64,000 nt of DNA, taken from positions 1 through 64,000 of the forward strand of contig DASVQP010000129.1 in the NCBI GenBank assembly GCA_036389135.1, written 5' to 3'. Positions within the stretch are counted from its first letter, which is position 1, and each line of letters starts with the position of its first letter. Source of the DNA: Longimicrobium sp. GTDB taxonomy: Bacteria > Gemmatimonadota > Gemmatimonadetes > Longimicrobiales > Longimicrobiaceae. A program made the translations under genes and the position numbers. Shown one piece after another: positions 1 through 15,301 of this stretch. The notes beneath the pieces are model-generated. The model was not told where the DNA came from. It searched no databases and worked only from the letters and a program-made list of their open reading frames with translations.

Positions 1-1
1 G

Positions 2-6244
<6,243 letters not shown>

Positions 6245-6251
6245 GGCACGG

Positions 6252-7214
6252 GTGAGCCGCGAACGGGCAGAGACCGGTGGCAAGGCGGCGGGGGATCCAT
6301 CCCCCGCCGCCGTCCCCGCGCGCCGGTCGGAGGAGCGCGACGGCCGGGCCGAACGCAGGGACGACGTCGCGCTTCCCGACACCCCCAGCGCGTACCGCCG
6401 CGACGTGGAGAAGCTGGAGGTGGAGCTGCTGATGGAGGCGATCTTCCGCCAGTATGGCTTCGACTTCCGCAGCTACGCCTACTCGTCGCTCAAGCGGCGG
6501 CTGTGGAAGCGCATCCAGGCGGAGGGGCTGGTCACCGTGAGCCAGCTTCAGGACCGTGTGCTGCACGACCCGGCGATGATGGAGAAGCTCCTGCTGGACC
6601 TCTCCATCAACGTCACGGCGATGTACCGCGATCCATCGTTCTACGCGGCGTTCCGCAACGAAGTGGTCCCGCTCCTGCGCACCTACCCCTTCATCCGCAT
6701 CTGGCATGCGGGGTGCTCCACGGGGGAGGAGGTGTACTCGATGGCCATCCTGCTGAAGGAGGTGGGGCTGTACGACCGGTCGCGGATCTACGCCACGGAC
6801 ATCAACGAGGTGGTGCTGCAGCGGGCGCGGGCGGGGATCTTTCCGCTCGACAAGATGCAGGAGTACACGCAGAACTACCTGCGCGCCGGGGGCACCGAGT
6901 CGTTCAGCCAGTACTACACGGCGATGTACGACGGCGCCCGCTTCGACCCCGCGCTCACCCGCAACGTGGTGTTCTCGCAGCACAACCTGGTGACCGACGG
7001 GTCGTTCGCGGAGTTCAACGTCATCGTGTGCCGCAACGTGATGATCTACTTCGACCGGGAGCTGCAGAACCGCGTGCACGAGCTCTTTTACGGCTCGCTG
7101 GTGAACTTCGGGATCCTGGGGTTGGGGAGCAAGGAGAGCATGCGCTTCACGGCGTACGAGGACCGGTACGAGGCGCTGAACACCAAGGAAAAGATCTTCC
7201 GGAGGCTTTCGTAG
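6252..7214 (+). CDS. cheR: CheR-type protein-glutamate O-methyltransferase
   Basis: 320 residues starting at GTG, 7 nt after the kinase stop. An all-alpha N-terminal region (about 55-120) precedes a SAM-binding methyltransferase fold with HAGCSTGEE at about 152-160 and the conserved NVMIYFD at about 262-268. Family knowledge: CheR transfers methyl from SAM to receptor glutamates. No methyl-accepting protein, CheA or CheW is encoded nearby, so the substrate is probably not a classical chemoreceptor; the poly-HAMP kinase next door is a candidate target (inference). The stop TAG overlaps the cheB GTG by one base, implying coupled translation. Confidence 0.93.
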   Translation: MSRERAETGGKAAGDPSPAAVPARRSEERDGRAERRDDVALPDTPSAYRRDVEKLEVELLMEAIFRQYGFDFRSYAYSSLKRRLWKRIQAEGLVTVSQLQDRVLHDPAMMEKLLLDLSINVTAMYRDPSFYAAFRNEVVPLLRTYPFIRIWHAGCSTGEEVYSMAILLKEVGLYDRSRIYATDINEVVLQRARAGIFPLDKMQEYTQNYLRAGGTESFSQYYTAMYDGARFDPALTRNVVFSQHNLVTDGSFAEFNVIVCRNVMIYFDRELQNRVHELFYGSLVNFGILGLGSKESMRFTAYEDRYEALNTKEKIFRRLS

Positions 7215-7819
7215 TGACGGGTGAAGACGCGGGATACCGGATCGTCGCCGTCGGTGCCTCCGCGGGAGGGCTGTACGCACTGCGCATGCTGGTGGCCAAC
7301 CTGCCGGCCGACTTTCCGATGCCGGTGGCGGTGGTGCAGCACCGCAGCAAGGACTCGGAGCTGCTCTGCGAGCTGCTGCAGGAGTGCACCGAGATGGAGG
7401 TGTACGAGGTGAACGACAAGGAGGAAGCACGCCCGGGGTGCGTGTACATCGCCCCCCCCGACTACCACATGCTGGTGGACGACGGCTACTTCACCCTTTC
7501 CACGGAGGCGCCGGTGCGCTTTTCGCGCCCCTCCATTGACGTCACGTTCGAGTCTGCCGCGGATACGTACGGTATGGACGCAATCGGGGTGGTGCTGACC
7601 GGGGCCAACGCGGATGGGTCGCGAGGGCTGCGGCGGATTCTGGACGCGGGAGGGCTGGGGGTAGTGCAGGACCCGGCCACGGCCGAGGTGCGGGTGATGC
7701 CGTTCTCCGCGGCCAAGGCGTGCCCGGAGGCTTGCGTGCTCCCCATGGAGCAGATCGCGCCGTACCTGGCGGCGATCCGCCGGCGCCGCGTGCCGCCCTG
7801 CGCCCCGGTGCGCGGATGA
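7214..7819 (+). CDS. cheB: CheB-type protein-glutamate methylesterase, catalytic domain only
   Basis: 201 residues from a GTG sharing one base with the cheR stop (TAGTG). The catalytic triad of the CheB esterase is visible: Ser16 in GASAGG, His43 in VVQHRS and Asp134 in LTGANADG. The usual N-terminal receiver domain is absent, so the enzyme cannot be switched by its own phosphorylation. It may rely on the receiver-bearing kinases beside it or act constitutively (inference). It removes methyl groups added by CheR. Its end overlaps the next kinase start by four bases (ATGA). Confidence 0.92.
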   Translation: MTGEDAGYRIVAVGASAGGLYALRMLVANLPADFPMPVAVVQHRSKDSELLCELLQECTEMEVYEVNDKEEARPGCVYIAPPDYHMLVDDGYFTLSTEAPVRFSRPSIDVTFESAADTYGMDAIGVVLTGANADGSRGLRRILDAGGLGVVQDPATAEVRVMPFSAAKACPEACVLPMEQIAPYLAAIRRRRVPPCAPVRG

Positions 7820-9537
7820 CGGGGGAGCCGCGCGCGAGCATCCTGGCGGTGGACGACCGCCCGGAGAACCTCTTCGCCCTGGAAGCGATCCTGGAGCCGC
7901 TGGGCCACACCGTGGTACGCGCCAACTCCGGCGAGGAGGCGCTGCGCCAGGTGCTGCAGCAGGACTTCGCCTGCATCCTGCTGGACGTGCAGATGCCGGG
8001 GATGAACGGCTTCGAGACGGCGCAGCTCATCAAGTCGCGCGAGCGCTCCCGCCTCACCCCCATCATCTTCCTGACGGCGATCTCCAAGGACGAGGCGTTC
8101 ATCTTCGAAGGGTACTCGGTGGGGGCGGTGGACTACATGTTCAAGCCCTTCAACCCGGACATCCTGCGCAGCAAGGTGGCGGTCTTCATCGACCTCTACC
8201 TGAAGACGCAGCAGCTGCAGGAGCAGGAGCGCCGCCTGCGCGAGAGCGAGCGCCGCGAGCTGGAGCTGCGCCACCGCGGCGAGCTGCAGGCCAGCGAGGC
8301 GCGCATCGCGGAGATCGTGAGCTCCGCCATGGAGGCGATCATCACCTTCGACGCCAACGGGCGCATCACCCTCTTCAACGCCGCGGCGGAGCGGATGTTC
8401 GGCGTGTCGGCAAAGGACGCGGCGGGGCGGCCGGTGCACGACTTCTTCGAGCCCGCCTTCGACGAGGCCTCGCTGGACGCCATCTGCGGCGCGGGGCGCG
8501 CGGCGGGCACCGACGGCGGCCCCGCCCCCACGCCCCAGAGCCGCGCCCTTACCGGCACCCGCCCCGGCGGCGACAGCTTCCCCGTGGAGGCGTCGCTCTC
8601 GTGCCTGCAGCTGGAGGACGAGCGCGTCTTCACCGTGATCGCCCGCGACATCAGCGAGCGCAAGCGGGCGGAGGAGGCGCTCCGGCAGCAGGCGGTATCG
8701 CTGGCGCAGACCTCGGAGCAGCTCAAGCAGCTCAACGACCAGCTGCAGACGCGGCAGCGCGAGCTGGAGGCGGCCATGAGCGCCCGCTCGCGCTTCTACG
8801 CCTCCATGAGCCACGAGCTGCGCACCCCCATCAACGCCATCCTGGGGTACAGCTCGCTCCTATTGGACAACATCTACGGCGAGCTGAACGAACAGCAGTC
8901 GCGCGGGATCGAGCGGGCCAACAAGGCGGCGCGCCACCTGCTGGAGCTGGTCAACGACATCCTGGACCTTTCCAAGATCGAGGCCGGCAAGGTGGACCTG
9001 GAGATCCAGAACGCCACCTTCCCGGACGTCATCCAGGACCTCTTCATCACCGTCCGCCCCCTGGCCGACGAGCACGGCTCCGAGCTGGCCCTGGACCCAT
9101 GCCCCGTGCCGGTGACGGTGGTGACGGACCCGCGCCGCGTGCGCCAGATCCTCCTCAACCTCCTTTCCAACGCCATCAAGTTCGGCGAGGGAAAGGCGAT
9201 CACCGTCGCGTGCCGCCCGCGCGACGACGGCGGCGTGGTGGTGAGCGTGGTGGACCGCGGCCGCGGCATCCCGGAGGAGGACCAGGACAAGATCTTCGAC
9301 GAGTTCGTCCAGCTCCACCAGCCCGATCCGCAGCAGGGGACGGGCCTGGGCCTCCCCATCTCGCGCCGGCTGGCGGAGCTGCTGGAGGGTTCTCTGGAGG
9401 TGGAGTCGCGGGTGGGGGAGGGAAGCACCTTCACCCTGTCGCTCCCCGCCAAGGTGCAGCCCCCCCCCGCCATGCGCGAGGACCCGTTCGAGACCTTGGC
9501 GCTGACGGGGGCGGCGGCGCGGGCGGCCGCGGAGTAG
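7816..9537 (+). CDS. REC-PAS-HisKA-HATPase histidine kinase
   Basis: 573 residues from the ATG that overlaps the cheB stop. An N-terminal receiver comes first (DDRPENL; phospho-acceptor Asp57 in LLDVQMPG), then a helical linker, a PAS domain (about 160-285), a coiled coil, HisKA with SMSHELRTP (His333) and a HATPase ending in GTGLGLPIS. No membrane segment. The N-terminal receiver suggests it takes input from another kinase, most simply the poly-HAMP protein three genes upstream. CheR and CheB sit between the two in one transcription unit, so this looks like a methylation-tuned phosphorelay without a chemoreceptor (inference). No dedicated output regulator is seen in the cluster. Confidence 0.92.
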   Translation: MTGEPRASILAVDDRPENLFALEAILEPLGHTVVRANSGEEALRQVLQQDFACILLDVQMPGMNGFETAQLIKSRERSRLTPIIFLTAISKDEAFIFEGYSVGAVDYMFKPFNPDILRSKVAVFIDLYLKTQQLQEQERRLRESERRELELRHRGELQASEARIAEIVSSAMEAIITFDANGRITLFNAAAERMFGVSAKDAAGRPVHDFFEPAFDEASLDAICGAGRAAGTDGGPAPTPQSRALTGTRPGGDSFPVEASLSCLQLEDERVFTVIARDISERKRAEEALRQQAVSLAQTSEQLKQLNDQLQTRQRELEAAMSARSRFYASMSHELRTPINAILGYSSLLLDNIYGELNEQQSRGIERANKAARHLLELVNDILDLSKIEAGKVDLEIQNATFPDVIQDLFITVRPLADEHGSELALDPCPVPVTVVTDPRRVRQILLNLLSNAIKFGEGKAITVACRPRDDGGVVVSVVDRGRGIPEEDQDKIFDEFVQLHQPDPQQGTGLGLPISRRLAELLEGSLEVESRVGEGSTFTLSLPAKVQPPPAMREDPFETLALTGAAARAAAE

Positions 9538-10020
9538 GGGCGCAACCGCCCTCACCCCCCCGGCCCCCCTCTCCCAAACCGCGCCCTCACCCCCCCGGCC
9601 CCCCTCCCCCAAACTGCGGGGGAGGGGGGAGATCGCGTTGGGCCGCGCGTGTCGTCCAGTTCCAGGAACGCGTAGGGGCGCGATTTATCGCGCCCGTGCC
9701 GGACCCAGTTCGCCGCCCGCCTGTACACACCACGCCCGTAGGGGCGCGATTCATCGCGCCCTCCCTCACCTCATCTCGACCTCTGCGCGCCGCACCGATC
9801 TCGTAGCGGCAGACCTGCGTGCCTGCCCACCCTTTCCCCCACCTCGACCCACGCTCCTCCGCACCGAAACCTCGGAGGGGCCGCCCGACGTGGCTGCCCG
9901 TGCCCGCCCCCGCGCCGGCCCGTGCGTCTCCGCACCGATGCACGCCAAACGCCCCTCCCCCAGGTTGTTTTGGGGGGAGGGGCCGCGAGGTGACGAGCGG
10001 GGGTGGGGGTCCGCGACTCC
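9538..10020. repeat. Composite palindromic repeat block (copy A)
   Basis: Gene-free DNA between two convergent genes, made almost wholly of repeats. At 9541-9640 there are two C-rich units of the form CCTCACCCCCCCGGCCCC. At 9672-9700 and 9738-9760 there are two copies of a palindrome built on GGGGCGCGATTYATCGCGCC. At 9951-9982 a strong hairpin with arms CCCCTCCCCC/GGGGGGAGGGG is followed by a conserved tail reading CCGCGAGGTGACGAGCGG. The same composite recurs at 34140-34460 (inverted) and 39525-39752. Confidence 0.8.
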
Positions 10021-10023
10021 GGC

Positions 10024-13000
10024 CTACCGCCCCGGCGTCGGTGGCGGCTGTGTCGGCGGGGGTGTCGGTGTCGGCTGTGCCGGCGGTGCCGGCTGCGGTG
10101 TGCCCGGCGCCGGGGCAGGCTGCTGCGCCGGTGCCGGGGTCGCGGGCGGGGTGCCGGCGGGCGTGATGCCGCGGCGGGCGCCGCCTTCGCGGTTGCGCGG
10201 GCGATCCTCGCGGTTGCGCTGGCCGCCGCCGCCGAAGTTCCCCAGCGGATTGCGCAGCGCGGCGGGGACGCGGCGCCACTGCTCCGGCGTCAGCAGGCTC
10301 TGCACCTCGCGGAGGGCGCGCTGCACGTTCTGGCGCCCCGGCTCCAGCAGCGGCCCCACGCGCCCGAACAGCTCGCCCGCGTTCTGCGCCGTCGCGGTGG
10401 TGGGGATGGCGGCGCGGACGGCCTCGCGCACCGGCTGGTTGCGCGCGCGCAGCGAGTCGCGGATCGCCTCGATCCCCGTCACCTGCTCGGGGGTCAGGTT
10501 GAGCGTGTCGCGCAGGAGGAGGAGCGGCGACACGGGGTCGGGAAGGAGTCGCGAGAGGAGCGCCTCCACGTCGATCCCGCCGCCCTGGCGGACGATGCCG
10601 CCAAACCCGCCGCGTTGCCCGCCCGGTCCGCCCCCGCCCGGACCACCGCCACCCCCGATGGCCGCCAGCCCGCCACCCTGCCCCTGCTGCGTCCCGATCA
10701 GCAGCCGCGCGGAGAGCTGCACCTGGAAGGGCGAGCCGAAACCGCCGCGCCGCGAGCGCGTCTCGCCGAAGCGCTCGTTGACCTGGTACAGGAAGCGATT
10801 CTGCGCGGGATCGAAGCCGCGCGTGTAGAGGAGCACCTCGTCGCGCCCGAAGCCCTGCTGCCCCCACCCACGCAGATCGTCGCTCCCGTTGAAGAGCAGG
10901 TCCGCGCCGGCGAAGAGGTTGGTGACGTCCAGCGACAACGAGAGGCGGCGCGACAGGGTAGGGAGCTGCGGGCGAAAGGTGCCGCGCAGGTCCAGCGTCC
11001 CCGTCCACGGCCCGCGGCAGCTGTTGCGGCCGGCGATGGAGCCCCGCTGCGCCTCGATGCACTCGCGCACGCCGCCCTCCGCGCCGTCCAGCAGGCGCGC
11101 CATCCCGTTGGCCACCGCCGTGTCGCCCGACGCGCCCGGCGCGAAGACGAACGCGCGGTCGTTGCGGGCGCCGTCGCCGTTGATGTCGCCGCCGACGAGC
11201 GGGGTGAACGGGTTGCCGCTCGTGGCGCGGCCGATCAGCGTCACCTCCCACGCCTGGCCAAAGGGGACGCCCAGGACGGTGACCAGCGAGTGCCGCCGCT
11301 CCAGGTCGCTGGTGGACCACTCGCGCACGTTGGGGTTCCCCGCCGTGGTCGGCTGCGAGAAGCCGGAGCGCGGCGCGCCGGACGAGAACGACGACTGGTC
11401 GCGGACGCGCGAAAAGGTGTACGAAGTCTGGAAGGAGATCCGCCGCGGAAGCTGGCCGTTGAAGCCCAGCGTCGCCTGCGTGCTGCGCGACCCCAGCTCC
11501 GAATCGACCGCGAAGACGTTGGAGAGCTCCGGGTTCTGCCGCGAGGCGAAGAAGGGGATCTGCCCCGTCGCGGTGATGGCGGAGGCCGGCGCGTAGACCG
11601 GGCGCCCGCCCTCGCTCGCGAGGACGAAGGCCGGCGCGTCGTCGCGCAGGTTGAGGTCGCGCACGCCGTACAGGTTCACGCCCCACGCCTGGCTCACGTC
11701 GATGCTGGCGTTCAGCCGCGGGCGGATCTGCGTCTGGAAGCCGAGCGAGGCGCGCCAGGAGCGCGGCGCCCCGAACTCCGGATCGAACACCGTCACGGTG
11801 GGCAGTCGCCGAACCGGCTCGCCCGCGCCGCCGTCCGCGCACGAGGTGGGGATGGCGGAGGCGTCGCGCTGGTACGCCGCCCAGTCCGGCACCGGCACGC
11901 GCGCGCCCACGCACTCCAGCAGCGTCTCACCCGTCGCGAGCCCCGTCTGGTCCAGCGCGGATGCGAAGAGGGAGAAGGGCGCGCGGCCACGGAACTCGCC
12001 CACGCCGCCGCGCACCAGCCGCAGCGGGGCGCCCTGCTCGTTCAGCCGCCACGAGAAGCCCAGCCGCGGGCTCACGTGCAGCTCGCTGGGGATGAAGTCC
12101 GTGCGGCGGCCGAACAGGCGCTCGATCTCGGGGTTGCGCGCGGGGGTCTCGTCGAAGCGAGTCGCCTCGCCGCGGGCGCCGAAGGTGAGCTGCACGCGGT
12201 CCAGCGGACGCCAGGTATCGCCTACGAAGATGGCCGCGTTGACCCCGCCGCCCTCCGTCTCGCGCGTGGTGAGCGAGCGGGTGAAGCTCGTGGGCCGCCC
12301 CTCCTCGAACGCCTCCAGCGACTCGAACTCGAATGTGCCGAAGCGGTCCGGCGTGCTCTCCTGCCGGAACGCCGAGTGGTTGAAGAGCCCGCCGATGCGC
12401 AGCCGGTGCCGGTCGCGGAAGAGGAAGGAGAGCTCGTTGCTCACCTCCGTCGTCGTCTCGCGCGTGAGGGTGGGGAGCTGGCGGTCTCCGCCGAAGACCA
12501 GCGTCGCCACGCCGCGATCGCCTTCGCCCAGCTCGGACGCCACACGGACGCGCCCCTCGGGAACCTGCTCGTAGGCATCCTGGTCGCGCTCGTCGCGGTT
12601 CACGGAGGCGCGCAGCTCGTTGATCCACCCCGCGCCGAAGCGCGACGTGAGGGTGAGCTGCCCGCCGCCGCCGCTCGTCCCCACCTCGCCGCCGTTGCCC
12701 AGCGTCTCCAGGAATCCGATGCGGGCGTTGTCCTGCTCGTACACGCTCAGGTTGCCGCGCAGGGCGAGCGTGTGGCGCTGCGTCAGGTTCCAGTCCACCC
12801 GGCCCAGCGTGGTGAGCGCATCGCCGGTGCGCTCGAAGACGCCGCTGCGCCCGTCGACGCCGTAGCGGGTCTGCAGGGCGCCCAGGAAGCGTTCCACCGA
12901 CTCCGGGCTCACACCCAGCGCGCGCACCGCGTCGGCGTCGCGGGGGGTGAGGGAGTACAGCTCGTCGCTGCGGCGCTGCGCCTGGAACGAGAGGTAGTAG

Positions 13001-13911
13001 AAGAGCTTGTCGCGCACGATGGGCCCGCCCAGCCCGCCGCTGAACCGGTTCTGGGTGAAGCCGCCGCCCCACGTGGGAACGCCCGCGTTGCCCTGCAGGT
13101 TGGGATCGCGAAGCTGGTACTGTAAGGAGCCGTTGAACTGGTTGGATCCGCGGCGTGTGGTGAGCGCCACCTGACCGCCGGAGAACTGCCCGCGCGCCAC
13201 GTCGTAGGTGTTGGTGATCACCTGCGTGCCGCGCACCCCCTCCTGCGGAATCCCCAGCGGCGATCCGCCTCCCGATTGCCCGCCGGAGAGCGCGGAGGTA
13301 AACGACGCGCCGTCCAGCGTCACCTGGTTGAGCGCCGCCCGCTGCCCCGCCACCGAGAACGACCCCCGCGCCTCCGACGAGTCGCCCTGCGTCACCGCGA
13401 CGACGCCGGGGCTGAGCGTGGCGATGCGGGCAGGGTCGTTGTCCTCCAGCGGCAGGCGGTTGACCGTCTCGCCGGAGAGGGTGCGCTCGGTGCCGCCCGC
13501 CGCGGTGTTGCTGGGCGGCGGGGTGCGGCTGGCGCGCGCCGTGATCCCCTCCAGCGCCACCGCCTGCTCGCCCAGCCGGAAGTTGGTGACCAGCACGTCC
13601 TCGTCCGCCTCGCGCGCGGCGACCGCGGTGGCGGCCGCGAAGCCCAGCGCCGTCACCCGAAGCTGGTAGCGCCCCCCGCCGTCCGGAAAGGTCAGCGTGT
13701 AGCGGCCGTCCGGACGCGTGGTGGTCGTCCTGCGCAGGTTCCCCTCGGCCGAAATCGCCTCCACGGTGGCGCCGGCCACGGGCGTGCCAGCGGGCCCCGT
13801 GACGCGCCCGGTGAGGAGGTCCGTCGTAACGCCCACCTGCGCCGACAGCGCGGCGGGGGCGAGGAGGATCGCGCAGATCAGCGCTCTGAGATACGGCATG
13901 CGGCTCCACAC
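10024..13911 (-). CDS. Oar-like TonB-dependent receptor with LTxxQ and proline-rich C-terminal tail
   Basis: Outer-membrane receptor of up to 1295 residues. A signal peptide comes first (LICAILLAPAALSAQ), then a carboxypeptidase-regulatory-like beta-sandwich (about 25-110). A plug region (about 140-220) precedes a long barrel of the Oar type that ends near residue 1065 (ARLLIG). A roughly 230-residue extension follows: a Gly-rich linker, a helical stretch with LTPEQV (about 1137) and LTPEQW (about 1205) as in the periplasmic chaperones Spy/CpxP, then a Pro/Thr-rich tail. The GTG at 13911 is open; an internal ATG at 13899 with GGAG four bases upstream is the likelier start. The substrate is unknown. 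It is transcribed away from the phoB-like gene, and no shared regulatory site is evident. Confidence 0.9.
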   Translation of the reverse strand: MWSRMPYLRALICAILLAPAALSAQVGVTTDLLTGRVTGPAGTPVAGATVEAISAEGNLRRTTTTRPDGRYTLTFPDGGGRYQLRVTALGFAAATAVAAREADEDVLVTNFRLGEQAVALEGITARASRTPPPSNTAAGGTERTLSGETVNRLPLEDNDPARIATLSPGVVAVTQGDSSEARGSFSVAGQRAALNQVTLDGASFTSALSGGQSGGGSPLGIPQEGVRGTQVITNTYDVARGQFSGGQVALTTRRGSNQFNGSLQYQLRDPNLQGNAGVPTWGGGFTQNRFSGGLGGPIVRDKLFYYLSFQAQRRSDELYSLTPRDADAVRALGVSPESVERFLGALQTRYGVDGRSGVFERTGDALTTLGRVDWNLTQRHTLALRGNLSVYEQDNARIGFLETLGNGGEVGTSGGGGQLTLTSRFGAGWINELRASVNRDERDQDAYEQVPEGRVRVASELGEGDRGVATLVFGGDRQLPTLTRETTTEVSNELSFLFRDRHRLRIGGLFNHSAFRQESTPDRFGTFEFESLEAFEEGRPTSFTRSLTTRETEGGGVNAAIFVGDTWRPLDRVQLTFGARGEATRFDETPARNPEIERLFGRRTDFIPSELHVSPRLGFSWRLNEQGAPLRLVRGGVGEFRGRAPFSLFASALDQTGLATGETLLECVGARVPVPDWAAYQRDASAIPTSCADGGAGEPVRRLPTVTVFDPEFGAPRSWRASLGFQTQIRPRLNASIDVSQAWGVNLYGVRDLNLRDDAPAFVLASEGGRPVYAPASAITATGQIPFFASRQNPELSNVFAVDSELGSRSTQATLGFNGQLPRRISFQTSYTFSRVRDQSSFSSGAPRSGFSQPTTAGNPNVREWSTSDLERRHSLVTVLGVPFGQAWEVTLIGRATSGNPFTPLVGGDINGDGARNDRAFVFAPGASGDTAVANGMARLLDGAEGGVRECIEAQRGSIAGRNSCRGPWTGTLDLRGTFRPQLPTLSRRLSLSLDVTNLFAGADLLFNGSDDLRGWGQQGFGRDEVLLYTRGFDPAQNRFLYQVNERFGETRSRRGGFGSPFQVQLSARLLIGTQQGQGGGLAAIGGGGGPGGGGPGGQRGGFGGIVRQGGGIDVEALLSRLLPDPVSPLLLLRDTLNLTPEQVTGIEAIRDSLRARNQPVREAVRAAIPTTATAQNAGELFGRVGPLLEPGRQNVQRALREVQSLLTPEQWRRVPAALRNPLGNFGGGGQRNREDRPRNREGGARRGITPAGTPPATPAPAQQPAPAPGTPQPAPPAQPTPTPPPTQPPPTPGR

Positions 13912-14101
13912 GCCCCGGCTTGAGGGGCGTTCCTTGATGGTCGGATGACGGGGCTACTCCAAAAAGAACAGCCGGCAGGCCGCGAACGTTGGGACGGCCC
14001 ATCGTCGCCCCGCTCGTTCGGGATCGTTACTCCCGCGTTACCGGCGCCCGTTACACTCCACGGGACGATGCACGTGTCGTGCTCCCCTATGGAGGTGAAC
14101 C
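13912..14101. other. Divergent intergenic region
   Basis: 190 bases between the divergent TonB receptor and the phoB-like gene. It must carry promoters for both directions. No convincing -35/-10 pair or Pho-box-like direct repeat was recognised by eye. Confidence 0.5.
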
Positions 14102-14899
14102 TTGCCGACCGCTTCCTGGAAGCCTCATCTTGCCCGCGGGCTCCCCGACTTCGTGGGACTGCCCAGCCACGACAAGGCCGAGGCCGTGAAGCCGCTGAAC
14201 GCACACATCCTGGTGGTGGACGACGAGCCCGACATCTCGGCGCTCGTGGCGTACCACCTGGCGCGCGAGTCGTACCGCGTCCGCACCGCATCCACGGGCC
14301 CGGAGGCGATCCGCGCGGCCGAGGTGGAGCGCCCGGACCTGATCGTCCTCGACCTGATGCTCCCCGGCATGAGCGGCCTCCAGGTGCTGGAGGAGCTGCG
14401 CCGCCGCCCGGAGACGCTGGACATTCCCGTCATCCTGCTGACCGCCCGGCGCGAGGAGCAGGACCGCATCCAGGGGCTGCGGCAGGGGGCGGACGATTAC
14501 GTGGCCAAGCCTTTCTCGCCGCAGGAGCTGATCCTGCGCGTGGGCGCGGTGCTGCGGCGGGTGCAGCAGGCGCCGCCGGTGGGGCGGGGGGGCAAGGTGG
14601 TGCGCGTGGGCCCCTTCTCGGTCGATTCCGGTGCCGCGCGCGCCGAGGTCAGCGGCCTGCCGCTGGAGCTGACGCCCACCGAGTACCGCCTCCTCCTGAC
14701 CCTAATGGAGCGCCGCGGCCGAGTGCAGACGCGCCGGCAGCTCCTGGAAGCCGTCTGGGAGGTGACCGCCAACATCGCCACGCGCACGGTGGACATGCAC
14801 GTGCAGCGGCTGCGCAACAAGCTGGGCGACGAGGCGGACTGGATCGAGACGGTGCGCGGCTTCGGCTATCGTTTCCGCACCGAGCCTCCGGTCCGCTGA
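14102..14899 (+). CDS. phoB: PhoB-like OmpR-family response regulator
   Basis: 265 residues from a TTG start at 14102. The start is chosen because GGAGGTGAA lies just upstream with about six bases spacing; the first 25-30 residues precede the receiver. The receiver runs about 35-150 (VVDDEPD; Asp84 in LIVLDLMLPG; Lys in AKPFSP). A winged-helix DNA-binding domain follows (about 165-260) with LTPTEYRLL and the recognition region TRTVDMHVQRLRNKLG. The kinase 400 bases downstream has the PhoR layout, so a phosphate-starvation role is likely but inferred from architecture. The two genes are separated by a long inverted repeat rather than being tightly coupled. Confidence 0.88.
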   Translation: MPTASWKPHLARGLPDFVGLPSHDKAEAVKPLNAHILVVDDEPDISALVAYHLARESYRVRTASTGPEAIRAAEVERPDLIVLDLMLPGMSGLQVLEELRRRPETLDIPVILLTARREEQDRIQGLRQGADDYVAKPFSPQELILRVGAVLRRVQQAPPVGRGGKVVRVGPFSVDSGAARAEVSGLPLELTPTEYRLLLTLMERRGRVQTRRQLLEAVWEVTANIATRTVDMHVQRLRNKLGDEADWIETVRGFGYRFRTEPPVR

Positions 14900-14907
14900 A
14901 CTGCGAT

Positions 14908-15279
14908 CTCACACGGAGACACAGAGGCACAGAGAGAACCCCACTTCCTGAACGGAGCGCTGCGCCGTACTTCGGGCATGCGCGATCGTGTGGCGCGGAG
15001 TGAAGGAGACGGGCTCTGCCGCATCACACCACACCTCCAATGTTCAGGCGCCTGCAGTAACGGGCTCCGCCAGGGCACCGCGGTTCAGCCAAAGAGCAGT
15101 TGGGGCAGACCACCGGCTACCGAACATGGGCTGGATCGCGATGCGCGGCAGAGTCCGTCTCCTTCACTACGCGCTCTCGAAGATCAGCGTGGGGCAGGGT
15201 ACCGTGAGGCGCTTCGTTCAGGAAATTGGGGCTTCTCGTCGATAATGCGTTCTTTGCGTTCGTGCGCCTCTGCGTGAGA
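14908..15279. repeat. Long imperfect inverted repeat between phoB- and phoR-like genes
   Basis: Arms of roughly 115-140 bases (about 14908-15023 and 15141-15279) pair imperfectly around a 117-base centre. The best-matched blocks are GAAGGAGACGG-CTCTGCCGC in both arms, TTCCTGAACG-AGCGC in both arms, and outer ends of the CACAGAG type also seen at 23671, 36008 and 60732. Apart from this, the gap between the two genes holds no gene. It could be a MITE-like element or two opposing copies of a dispersed repeat. No terminal target duplication was found. Confidence 0.65.
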
Positions 15280-15301
15280 CTTTCCGTGCCTGGATGACTG
15301 A

